In this document: positions 1 to 6,113 of the stretch, piece by piece
How positions within the stretch are numbered: position 1 is the stretch's first letter
Layout of the letters: the number at the start of each line of letters is the position of its first letter
The notes under the pieces: model-generated
Seen by the model: only the letters and a program-made list of their open reading frames with translations
Told to the model about the DNA's origin: nothing
The model's database searches: none
NCBI GenBank assembly: GCA_019634245.1
Contig: JAHQVR010000046.1
Location: 1-7,358 of the forward strand
Reading direction: 5' to 3'
Origin: Gammaproteobacteria bacterium
Lineage (GTDB): Bacteria; Pseudomonadota; Gammaproteobacteria; Granulosicoccales; Granulosicoccaceae
Length of the DNA: 7,358 bases
Position numbers and translations under genes: made by a program

Positions 1-125
1 ATCGGGCTATCGGGCTACCGGGCTACCGGGCTATCGGGCTACCGGGCTATCGGGCTATCGGGCTATCGGGCTATCGGGCTATCGGGCTATCGGGCTATCG
101 GGCTACCGGGCTACCGGGCTATCGG
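1..125. repeat. 8-bp G-rich tandem repeat array
   Basis: Fifteen head-to-tail copies of an 8-bp unit fill bases 1-120, followed by a partial copy (ATCGG) to 125; the array is cut by the window edge. The unit is ATCGGGCT, with a T/C variant at its second base (ACCGGGCT). Units 3, 4, 6, 14 and 15 carry C and the rest carry T; there are no other changes. Each unit has a GGG run, so GGG recurs every 8 bases with 5-base loops on the plus strand, which fits the usual G-quadruplex pattern. All three plus frames through the array are open and would encode an octapeptide repeat (IGLSGYRA), but no start is visible and I do not call it coding. It lies just beyond the 3' end of hutF and abuts a 12-bp palindrome (GGATCATGATCC, 124-135). 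Confidence 0.97.
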
Positions 126-151
126 ATCATGATCCATTGATGGCCGACTAT

Positions 152-1525
152 CTATAGCCTTTGTTTCAAACTCAACAACGTGTTCCGGTAAGCCGACTCA
201 ATAGAATCGTGAGCTGTATGTCGGCCAAAGCTGACGACATGATTCCCACAACTCCAAACATCCGTGACCAACGAATCATCACCGGCAAACAGCCAAGCGT
301 CAAACCAGTTGTTTTCAGCAACGCCCAAAAATGTTGGAGAATTTACATCCAGAGCGATCAAATCCGCTTGTTTGCCAACAGCGATAGAGCCCGTATTACG
401 TTGTAGCGCCTGCGCTGCTCCCACAGCTGCAGAGCTATACAGGCGATGTCCATTCGACTCATTGGCATTTGCCATAACAGCTCTACGTCGATCACGCAGG
501 CGTTGCGAATACTCTAATGTGCGCAATTCTTCACTGAGTGAAATTCTGATATTCGAGTCAGTACCAATACCCCAAGCACCGTTGGCATCCATATATCGCT
601 TTCCATCGAATATGCCATCCCCCAAGTTGGATTCAGTAATCGGGCAAAGACCAACGGTAGCGCCGCTTTTCGCCAGCTGGGTGGTTTCGTTCGGGTTCAT
701 ATGCGTCGCATGGATCAAGCACCAATGGTTACCGACCGCTTGATGGTCGAGCAGCCACTGAACTGGACGGCTACCCAATACTGATTCCACTTCCTTTACT
801 TCCGCTTCTTGTTCAGCGATATGCAAATGCACGGGAGCACCCTTTGCGAGCTCCACAACTTGACTAAAGGAGGACGATCTAACAGCTCGCAAGGAGTGAG
901 GGGCTACTCCGATGTTGGCGTTTCGCCCAAAAACCCTGATCTGCTTTTCTGCCACCGAGTACAAATGAGCGTAATCATCAAAGCTGCCACCGAAACGCTG
1001 TTGACCGTTGACAAGAGCTCGACCGTCACACCCTCCTTGCTCATATAAAACCGGCAGTAGTGTCAGACCAATTCCTGTTGTTTGTGCTGCGCTGATGATT
1101 CTTTCACTCATCTCGGCCACATTATCATAGGGCAAACCTCCCACTTGATGATGCAGATAGTGAAATTCTCCCACCGAAGCATATCCACTTTCGAGCATTT
1201 CCATCTGTGCAAAGGCAGTAATTACTTCGAGATCATCGGGACTGAGATGCTGTAGGAAACGATAGAGTAGTGTTCTCCAACTCCAAAAGGATTCCTGTGA
1301 ATCTGTACCACGTACTTCAGACATTCCAGCCATTGCTCGCTGGAAAGCATGACTGTGCAAGTTGGCAAGTGCCGGCGCCACTAAGCCGTATCGAGACTCA
1401 ACAGTCGACTCATTAGGGCTTATAGCGCTTATTAAGCCATCAGCATTGACATCGATCCGTACGTCACGTTGCCACCCGTCAGCGGTTAACGCACAATCCG
1501 CCCACAGAGTTTGTGTCATAGGCAT
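152..1525 (-). CDS. hutF: Formimidoylglutamate deiminase (HutF)
   Basis: A 457-residue cytosolic metal-dependent amidohydrolase. HutF hydrolyses N-formimino-L-glutamate to N-formyl-L-glutamate and ammonia, the fourth step of the five-step histidine degradation route, where HutG then removes formate. The N-terminal beta domain is followed by the signature HSHAFQRAMAG (residues 57-67), whose H57 and H59 are the expected metal ligands. HLHIAEQ (233-239) supplies the next histidine and the glutamate, IHATH (271-275) another active-site histidine, and GTDSN (321-325) the catalytic/metal aspartate D323. GSIAVGKQADLIALD (379-393) is the usual C-terminal amidohydrolase strand. Length is normal for the family and no key residue is missing. 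The start could be M1 or M3; neither has a strong ribosome binding site. It lies 82 bp downstream of the DUF3179 gene on the same strand and is probably cotranscribed with it. No hutH, hutU, hutI or hutG is visible. Related deaminases of the superfamily are the main alternative. Confidence 0.92.
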   Translation of the reverse strand: MPMTQTLWADCALTADGWQRDVRIDVNADGLISAISPNESTVESRYGLVAPALANLHSHAFQRAMAGMSEVRGTDSQESFWSWRTLLYRFLQHLSPDDLEVITAFAQMEMLESGYASVGEFHYLHHQVGGLPYDNVAEMSERIISAAQTTGIGLTLLPVLYEQGGCDGRALVNGQQRFGGSFDDYAHLYSVAEKQIRVFGRNANIGVAPHSLRAVRSSSFSQVVELAKGAPVHLHIAEQEAEVKEVESVLGSRPVQWLLDHQAVGNHWCLIHATHMNPNETTQLAKSGATVGLCPITESNLGDGIFDGKRYMDANGAWGIGTDSNIRISLSEELRTLEYSQRLRDRRRAVMANANESNGHRLYSSAAVGAAQALQRNTGSIAVGKQADLIALDVNSPTFLGVAENNWFDAWLFAGDDSLVTDVWSCGNHVVSFGRHTAHDSIESAYRNTLLSLKQRL

Positions 1526-1607
1526 TAAACATAGCTCAATAACCGAAATGCCATGTTACTACCCTGGGAAGATAAAAACTGGAGCCATGCCTATATAGAT
1601 TAGGGAG

Positions 1608-3014
1608 TTAAAGCGGCCATAGCAGCGTCTGTGGGTAAAACTGTGACCAGGCAAACCAAAATGCTTGGTGACTTCCAAGATCGTTTCCCTCTGAATCCAC
1701 TGCTCTGATACCACCACCAGACAATTCCAGGCGAATGTTCTCGTGCTCGATTTTATCTCCGGCTTTTAGTGCGAGGTACGCCTTACCTCGCGGAAACGCA
1801 ATGGCTTGCCCAGTAGCGGTGACGGCTCCAATCACATCTTCATGAACCGGCAAACGAGGATCGACATCCCCAATCGGAAATATAGGACCATTGGCATCAC
1901 GCCCATTTCTAAAATCGAAGTCTCTTCCCAACGCCAATTCCTCAGCAAGCACTGTAGTATTCGGATAGGCCGTTTTCCAAGTACCCCAATCGGTAGTAAC
2001 AACACTGGCTTGCTTAAGCTGGATATTTTGTTTTGCCATGGGACCAGTAACCGCTTTACCGGTAAACGTGTCGAATATGGAATTAGTCTCTAAATCGTAC
2101 ATCACTTTATTTGACCGAATTAAAAGGCCTGACGTGCGCAACACTGGACGTTCAAATCCCTCAGGTATATCGTCTGTGAAGTATGCCTGGGCAGAGCCAC
2201 AGAGAGTACAGTAAGGAATGCCCAAATCTCTGCCTCCCAGAGTGTCGTTCACCATTTCTCTCACTTCCATGATTTGGCGTGGATAGGCTCGGTACTCACC
2301 GTTCACTTCCACCCCAAATACCGTGTCATCATCATCGAGCCATTTAGCATCAGCCGCGGAAGTCACCACAGGATTATCTGCTGCAGGAATGCAATTACAA
2401 GCCTGATCGGTATTGTCAAAAGCACGGTTATCAATCAATACGCCCCCCCAGGAAACATGACGCCAATCGATCTCACCCGGTTCAAAGAGATTTTCCCAAC
2501 CGGGAACCATGGTTGTGAAAATGCGTCTTTTCGTGACTAAGTAGTTTGGCGGTGCTGGAATATTCCATGCCATCAAATGATCTGTCGTGTCACCCCAGTA
2601 GTTTCCATTCTCAAATTCGATGTTCAATAAAGAGGAAACAGCCTCAGCAAGATCCAAAGACAGGGCGGATTGGCTGACAAAACGCATCAGGTCGCTGATC
2701 GGCCAGGCTAAGCGCGGATCTTTCGATTCAGCTATTTGATTGAGCGCTATAGTTTGATCACGCCCCCAGGTAGAGTGTTTTAAGCTATTTATGAACACCT
2801 CCTCCACGGCCTTAGCTAACTCATCGCTGAGTTCTCCTTCAGGTACAAGCGGCGGAGTGCCGAAACGCTCTTCTACATGCTCAGCGAGACTCGGCTGTAC
2901 CGTAGTCGATTGAGCCAGCGCACTACTGCTCAGAATCGCTAAAACTGAGACGGCTATGGCAATAAAACCAGAGAGAAAACGGTTTCCCACAGGGACGAAT
3001 AGTTGTGAATTCAT
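1608..3014 (-). CDS. Exported DUF3179 domain-containing protein
   Basis: A 468-residue protein of the DUF3179 family, whose biochemical function is not established. Residues 1-34 form a signal peptide: a polar start, hydrophobic core 14-31, and an ALA site before Q35. This predicts a periplasmic protein. The alpha-rich region at 40-135 precedes the DUF3179 core. Family landmarks are DDDDTVFGVEVNGEYRAYP (227-245), GIPYCTLCGSAQAYF (265-279) with C269 and C272 as a CxxC pair, TSGLLIRSNKVMYD (294-307), DTFTGKAVTG (315-324), TDWGTWKTAYP (341-351) and the C-terminal FWFAWSQFYP (452-461). Some relatives are, as I recall, annotated as selenoproteins at the CxxC position; here both are cysteine. A second cysteine pair, CNC (206-208), lies just before the core. 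The start ATG has a modest GAG 7 bases upstream, and the stop of the preceding small reading frame lies 8 bases before it. This spacing suggests one operon with the split small gene upstream and hutF downstream. Confidence 0.88.
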   Translation of the reverse strand: MNSQLFVPVGNRFLSGFIAIAVSVLAILSSSALAQSTTVQPSLAEHVEERFGTPPLVPEGELSDELAKAVEEVFINSLKHSTWGRDQTIALNQIAESKDPRLAWPISDLMRFVSQSALSLDLAEAVSSLLNIEFENGNYWGDTTDHLMAWNIPAPPNYLVTKRRIFTTMVPGWENLFEPGEIDWRHVSWGGVLIDNRAFDNTDQACNCIPAADNPVVTSAADAKWLDDDDTVFGVEVNGEYRAYPRQIMEVREMVNDTLGGRDLGIPYCTLCGSAQAYFTDDIPEGFERPVLRTSGLLIRSNKVMYDLETNSIFDTFTGKAVTGPMAKQNIQLKQASVVTTDWGTWKTAYPNTTVLAEELALGRDFDFRNGRDANGPIFPIGDVDPRLPVHEDVIGAVTATGQAIAFPRGKAYLALKAGDKIEHENIRLELSGGGIRAVDSEGNDLGSHQAFWFAWSQFYPQTLLWPL

Positions 3015-3022
3015 ACGAGTAC

Positions 3023-3282
3023 TCAGGCCGGGTCCAAGGTGCAGTTACTCGCTAAGACCGGCAAAAATGCTCCAAGTTCTGCAAAAAGCTCAGTTTGCAT
3101 GTCGGTGATGACAAATTCGGCACAGGCTGGTGCAAAATCAGCAGTATCTGAAGCGGCTTCGTATGAGTAAAGTTACTTCCAGCACTTAACTCTTCCTCCT
3201 CCAGAGTCTGTGCTTCATTAGGGTCTAAATAGCCAAGGACGGCTCTTCTTAATTCAAGGTGGGTTAAAGGATACAGCCCCAT
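3023..3282 (-). pseudogene. Small gene apparently split by a frameshift, unknown function
   Basis: I do not recognise this gene. Two minus-strand frames look like halves of one protein. The first starts at ATG 3282 (MGLYPLTHLELRRAVLGYLD, then an acidic stretch around residues 28-31) and is protein-like for about 36 codons. After that the same frame, open to 3052, becomes low-complexity and unconvincing. The frame one base back is open from 3172 to a TGA at 3023-3025 and reads as protein-like: EAASDTADFAPACAEF, then TELFAELGAFLPVLASN. Joining them gives about 85 residues and would need a one-base loss between roughly 3160 and 3177. No good slippery heptamer is visible there. The second frame ends 8 bases before the DUF3179 start, as expected of an upstream operon gene. 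Neither half has a clear ribosome binding site. Alternatives are a sequencing or assembly error, a decayed gene, or chance open frames; an intact 76-residue protein from 3052-3282 is possible but less likely. Confidence 0.35.
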
Positions 3283-3320
3283 ACGAATCGAAGAATAATT
3301 CCCAGAGCCTCTATGCTCAA
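3281..3320 (-). promoter_or_regulatory. Candidate promoter for the DUF3179-hutF unit
   Basis: On the minus strand, TTGAGC (3320-3315) and TATTCT (3297-3292) are separated by exactly 17 bases, a fair sigma70-type match (4 of 6 at each element). The -35 element overlaps the last two bases of the perfect palindrome at 3319-3339. An extra half-site copy (ATTCGTAT, 3288-3281) falls at the predicted transcription start. The start would lie almost on ATG 3282 and leave a leader of about 270 bases before the DUF3179 gene. Predicted by eye from consensus; no experimental support. Confidence 0.4.
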
Positions 3321-3339
3321 TACGAATTCAATTCGTATT
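3319..3339. promoter_or_regulatory. Perfect 21-bp palindromic operator candidate
   Basis: Two perfect 10-bp arms, AATACGAATT and AATTCGTATT, flank a single central base at 3329. The one-base centre makes this a poor RNA hairpin but a good site for a dimeric repressor. It lies 18 bases beyond the stop codon of the GntR-family gene and immediately upstream of the candidate promoter for the DUF3179-hutF unit. A further 8-base half-site occurs at 3281-3288. The neighbouring GntR/FCD protein is the obvious candidate ligand-responsive binder, but this is inference from proximity and symmetry. I saw no copy in front of dctP or the regulator gene. Confidence 0.6.
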
Positions 3340-3356
3340 TATTCCTAAATAATAAT

Positions 3357-4046
3357 TTAGTCTTCGAAGTAATCGTTGTGATTTTCCTGTACGTAATCGA
3401 TGGTGGCGTCCAATCTAGATAGATGCTCGCGCACAGCACGCTCGAGATCGTTCGGATCACGACGACGGATGCCATCAAGAATTTTTACATGATCTTCATA
3501 AATTTGACGCGCATCCTCTTGATTGGATAAGGATAACGTACACAGCCTGTCTACGGTGGCCTTGCAATTAGAAATAACTTCAATCGCAAATTCACACTGG
3601 GCAAATAAACAAATGCGGTTGTGAAATTCTAGGTCTAGTGCATTGAAGCTTCGTATATTGTTTTCTTTTAGACACTGTTTCTGTTCCAACAACAACGAAT
3701 CCAGTTCATTGATACCTTCATTGCCGTCAATGTTGCAGGCGCATTTAGCGACTTCCACTTCCACTGCAGCGCGAACAAACCGCGCTTGTTTAATGGCTGA
3801 TCGGGAAATGCGACGAACAATGGTGGCTTTCTGAGGACGAATATGTACCAAGGATAAATTATTCAGCCGAATAAAGGCCTCGCGCACAGGTTGCCGAGAA
3901 ACCTCATACCGTTGTGCCACTTCAGCTTCCGACAACTTAGTGCCAGGAATCAACCTCATTTTGTTGATGTCCTCTCGGATCTGATCAAACACAGAGTCGG
4001 CAGTTGTGCGACGATCTTTTGGAACAGGATTCGCTGAAAAACTCAT
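3357..4046 (-). CDS. GntR-family transcriptional regulator, FCD type
   Basis: A 229-residue cytosolic DNA-binding regulator of normal length for the FadR/FCD subfamily. The winged helix occupies about residues 12-80: DSVFDQIREDI, the PGTKLSEAEVAQRYEVSRQP recognition region (35-54), then VREAFIRL and the wing near residues 64-80. The FCD effector domain follows from about residue 86 (ARFVRAAVEVEVA). The residues expected to bind a metal and a carboxylate effector in this family are all present: D138, H142, H186 and H208. Such regulators commonly control TRAP transporters and sugar-acid or amino-acid catabolism, usually as repressors released by an organic acid. The gene sits 154 bp downstream of the DctM-type gene with its own candidate promoter. 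It precedes a perfect palindrome that may be its target. The start at 4046 has no clear Shine-Dalgarno sequence, but no better start is available before the HTH. The effector cannot be read from sequence. Confidence 0.9.
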   Translation of the reverse strand: MSFSANPVPKDRRTTADSVFDQIREDINKMRLIPGTKLSEAEVAQRYEVSRQPVREAFIRLNNLSLVHIRPQKATIVRRISRSAIKQARFVRAAVEVEVAKCACNIDGNEGINELDSLLLEQKQCLKENNIRSFNALDLEFHNRICLFAQCEFAIEVISNCKATVDRLCTLSLSNQEDARQIYEDHVKILDGIRRRDPNDLERAVREHLSRLDATIDYVQENHNDYFED

Positions 4047-4077
4047 AGCTTATAAAACAGTTGTTTACCTAAGCAAA

Positions 4078-4106
4078 ATATAAAAATAACTGGTCATATT
4101 GCACAA
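4078..4106 (-). promoter_or_regulatory. Candidate promoter of the GntR-family gene
   Basis: On the minus strand, TTGTGC (4106-4101) and TTATAT (4083-4078) are 17 bases apart; shifting by one base gives TATATT at 18 bases, a five-of-six -10 match. The -35 is weak (three of six), as expected for a regulated gene. The site lies about 32 bases upstream of the gene's start codon, in the gap after the DctM-type gene. Predicted by eye only. Confidence 0.4.
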
Positions 4107-4131
4107 ATAGTCTACCAGAACAGTGTGACCA
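4088..4131. promoter_or_regulatory. Imperfect inverted repeat over the regulator promoter
   Basis: TGGTCATATTG (4091-4101) and CAGTGTGACCA (4121-4131) are inverted copies matching at 9 of 11 positions, 19 bases apart. The left arm lies within the octamer AACTGGTC (4088-4095), which resembles half of the FadR-type TGGTC/GACCA operator. It sits between the predicted -35 and -10 elements, so binding there could give autoregulation by the adjacent GntR-family protein. The arms are imperfect and the spacing is long for a single dimer, so this is tentative. Confidence 0.3.
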
Positions 4132-4200
4132 CTAGAGATTGAATACCCAGAAATTAGAGTCACGTGGTTTAATATTCAGGGTCTCATCCAATTTACGCTA

Positions 4201-5484
4201 TTACCCTGCCAGAAGGTTTGGTAAACCCATCGATATTACTGGTACATAGGTGACCAAAAGAAGCGCAAACAGCATTGCTAAATAGAATGGCCAGATGGAC
4301 TTTATCGCAGCAGATATGGGCACATTACCCACAGCGCAACCAACGAACAGGCACACACCCACAGGCGGCGTGCACAAACCCAAGCCTAAGTTCATTAACA
4401 TCATAATGCCGAACTGTATGGGGTCCATCCCAGTACTTGCGGCAATCGGTAGAAATATAGGTGTGCAAATCAGAATCAGCGCAGCCATATCCATGATCAT
4501 GCCCAACATAAGTAACAACATGTTGATCATTAAAATTATCATGTAGGGATTTTCGGTGAGCGCTAACATGGCATTGCTGAGTAGCTCTGGAACCTGGTAC
4601 AGGGCCAACAGATATCCAAAGGCATTGGCACTACCTATGAGTATCATCACCATGGCTGTGGTACGTACTGAGTTAATTACCGCCAGTTTGAACTTTTCCC
4701 AACTCAACGATCGGTACACCAATCCGGTTAACACTAGAGCGTACATAGCCCCAAAAGCACCCGATTCGGTAACCGTGAATACACCTGACAACACACCCCC
4801 TACAATAATAATGGCAGTTACTAATCCGGGCAGAGCAGCGATACCTGTTAACAACACCGCACTCATACCTGGGAATGCCTCTGACGGGTAGTTGTGTTTT
4901 CTGGCGATAATATACGCAGCTACGGCCAAACATAGACACATCAATATTCCAGGGACAACGCCCCCTAAGAACAATTGTGAAATCGAAATTCCACCACCTG
5001 CCGCAACGCTGTAGATGATCATATTGTGGCTGGGCGGAATCACCACTCCAGCAATGGAGGAAGACACCGTGACGTTAACCGCGTAATCACCACGATAGCC
5101 TTTCTCTTTCATCACGGGAATCAGCAAGGATCCTAGGGCCGAAATATCCGCGACAGCTGAACCAGAAATACCCCCAAATAACATACTTGAAAAAATATTT
5201 ACAGATGCTAAACCACCGCGAAGATGGCCCACTAGCGAAGAGGCGAAACGAACTAGACGCTGAGCGATTCCACCATGTAGCATTAATTCACCGGCAAAGA
5301 TAAAAAACGGTATTGCCAAAAGTGAAAAGATCGTGATGCCAGAATTAATACGTTGAAAGGCGATGAGAAGCGGAAACCCTTCATAAGAAAAAGCGGCTAA
5401 GGCCGACAAGGCCATTGCAAACGCTACAGGGACACCCGCCAAAACGAAGATGGCGAACAAACCGAGCAGAATAGCCAATCCCAT
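4201..5484 (-). CDS. dctM: TRAP transporter large permease subunit (DctM family)
   Basis: A 427-residue inner-membrane protein, normal length for DctM, predicted to have about 11-12 membrane segments. It forms the ion-coupled transport channel that takes a solute from the periplasmic binding protein, usually with sodium symport. Family motifs are present in order: IFSLLAIPFFIFAGELM (52-68), GGISGSAVADISALG (104-118), GVVIPPSHNMIIY (146-158), GVFTVTESGAFGAMYAL (234-250), LGMIMDMAALILICTPIF (327-344) and LGLCTPPVGVCLFV (369-382). Its ATG overlaps the TGA stop of the DctQ-type gene by one base (TGATG), so translation is probably coupled. A good GGGGAG ribosome binding site lies 8 bases upstream. 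Nothing is truncated. The family assignment is firm; the transported compound is not known. Confidence 0.96.
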   Translation of the reverse strand: MGLAILLGLFAIFVLAGVPVAFAMALSALAAFSYEGFPLLIAFQRINSGITIFSLLAIPFFIFAGELMLHGGIAQRLVRFASSLVGHLRGGLASVNIFSSMLFGGISGSAVADISALGSLLIPVMKEKGYRGDYAVNVTVSSSIAGVVIPPSHNMIIYSVAAGGGISISQLFLGGVVPGILMCLCLAVAAYIIARKHNYPSEAFPGMSAVLLTGIAALPGLVTAIIIVGGVLSGVFTVTESGAFGAMYALVLTGLVYRSLSWEKFKLAVINSVRTTAMVMILIGSANAFGYLLALYQVPELLSNAMLALTENPYMIILMINMLLLMLGMIMDMAALILICTPIFLPIAASTGMDPIQFGIMMLMNLGLGLCTPPVGVCLFVGCAVGNVPISAAIKSIWPFYLAMLFALLLVTYVPVISMGLPNLLAG

Positions 5485-6014
5485 CAGTGAGTCTCCCCAG
5501 TCGGATCGGTACTGGACTTGGCAGGATAACCCCGTTCAATCAAAGCGCGAACCAAGCGATAGCTGGAAAATAAAAACATCAGAGCACCGCATATAGCCAT
5601 GGGCAACGTTCGCACACCTTCAGGAATGCCAAGCATCGGTAATTTAGTACTCCAACCAAATTGCACTAATTCACTGGCGGCAAAAAACATGACTGCGCCC
5701 AGCACGCATACCGACGCATCGGCGAAAAGGTGAATGACATAGCGAAGTCCACTCGGAAGCGACTCCCGGATAAAATCAACCCCAAGATGAGTATCATCGT
5801 GAACACCGGCAGCAGACCCCAAAAACGTGATGTAACAGATAAGCACCAAAGCTACCTGCTCAACCCAGGTCGGCGTGTCATTTAACACGTAGCGACCGAA
5901 CACCAACCAGGCAAAAATCACAACGATTGCGACCAGTGAAAGGCTGCTGATGCCAACGCAAAGATCTCTTAAGCCTTTAAAAAGCCTACCCACCACAGAT
6001 GTGATTACAGTCAT
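5484..6014 (-). CDS. dctQ: TRAP transporter small permease subunit (DctQ family)
   Basis: The small inner-membrane partner of DctM, about 176 residues with four membrane segments from roughly residues 20-40, 52-70, 93-115 and 134-155 (numbered from the chosen start). Family features are FGRYVLNDTPTWVEQVA, followed by the HDDTHLGVDF loop after the second segment. I place the start at ATG 6014 (MTVITSVVGRL), where homology-like sequence begins. The frame extends 15 codons further to a GTG at 6059, but that lies only 5 bases from the base of the 6064-6095 hairpin and lacks a ribosome binding site. Neither start has a clear Shine-Dalgarno, so translation may be modest. The stop overlaps the DctM-type start by one base. 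The role as the DctQ subunit is well supported by position and motifs, although DctQ sequences are poorly conserved in general. Confidence 0.9.
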   Translation of the reverse strand: MTVITSVVGRLFKGLRDLCVGISSLSLVAIVVIFAWLVFGRYVLNDTPTWVEQVALVLICYITFLGSAAGVHDDTHLGVDFIRESLPSGLRYVIHLFADASVCVLGAVMFFAASELVQFGWSTKLPMLGIPEGVRTLPMAICGALMFLFSSYRLVRALIERGYPAKSSTDPTGETH

Positions 6015-6063
6015 TGATATAAAGCTGCGAGTAAGAAAAATCTGATAGGAAAATACCACACCA

Positions 6064-6095
6064 TGACCAGTTCGCGTGGTTGCGCGAACTGGTCA
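6064..6095 (-). other. Intercistronic stem-loop between dctP and dctQ
   Basis: The arms GACCAGTTCGCG (6065-6076) and CGCGAACTGGTC (6083-6094) are perfect complements, extended by a T-A pair at 6064/6095 to a 13-bp stem with a 6-base loop. In the minus-strand transcript it begins 18 bases after the binding-protein stop codon. No U-run follows, so it is not a classical intrinsic terminator. In transporter operons such structures often protect the upstream message from 3' exonuclease decay and raise binding-protein levels above the permease subunits. That role is inferred here. The arms also contain the octamer AACTGGTC, seen in the regulator promoter. Confidence 0.8.
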
Positions 6096-6113
6096 CTGTA
6101 TTGACACAAATAG

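Noticed and set aside
124..135. GGATCATGATCC palindrome as a terminator or attachment site for hutF
   Set aside because: It is perfect but only 12 bp, has no loop and no U-run, and there is no second copy or integrase to suggest an attachment site.
2..157. Open plus-strand frame through the 8-bp array encoding an octapeptide repeat (IGLSGYRA), ending at the TAG at 155-157
   Set aside because: All three plus frames through the array are open because of the repeat unit itself, no start codon or upstream context is visible, and the end runs into the hutF 3' region.
264..743. Long plus-strand open frame opposite hutF
   Set aside because: It is fully antisense to a gene with intact active-site motifs and its translation shows no recognisable domain.
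3345..3360. Short A/T-rich hairpin CTAAAT-AATA-ATTTAG at the end of the GntR-family gene as a terminator
   Set aside because: The 6-bp stem has one G-C pair, overlaps the stop codon, and is not followed by a U-run on the minus-strand transcript.
4161..4166. CACGTG palindrome in the dctM-regulator gap
   Set aside because: A six-base palindrome is expected by chance and has no supporting context.
4556..4891. Plus-strand open frame opposite dctM
   Set aside because: It is antisense to conserved membrane-transporter motifs; the composition reflects the reverse complement of hydrophobic codons.
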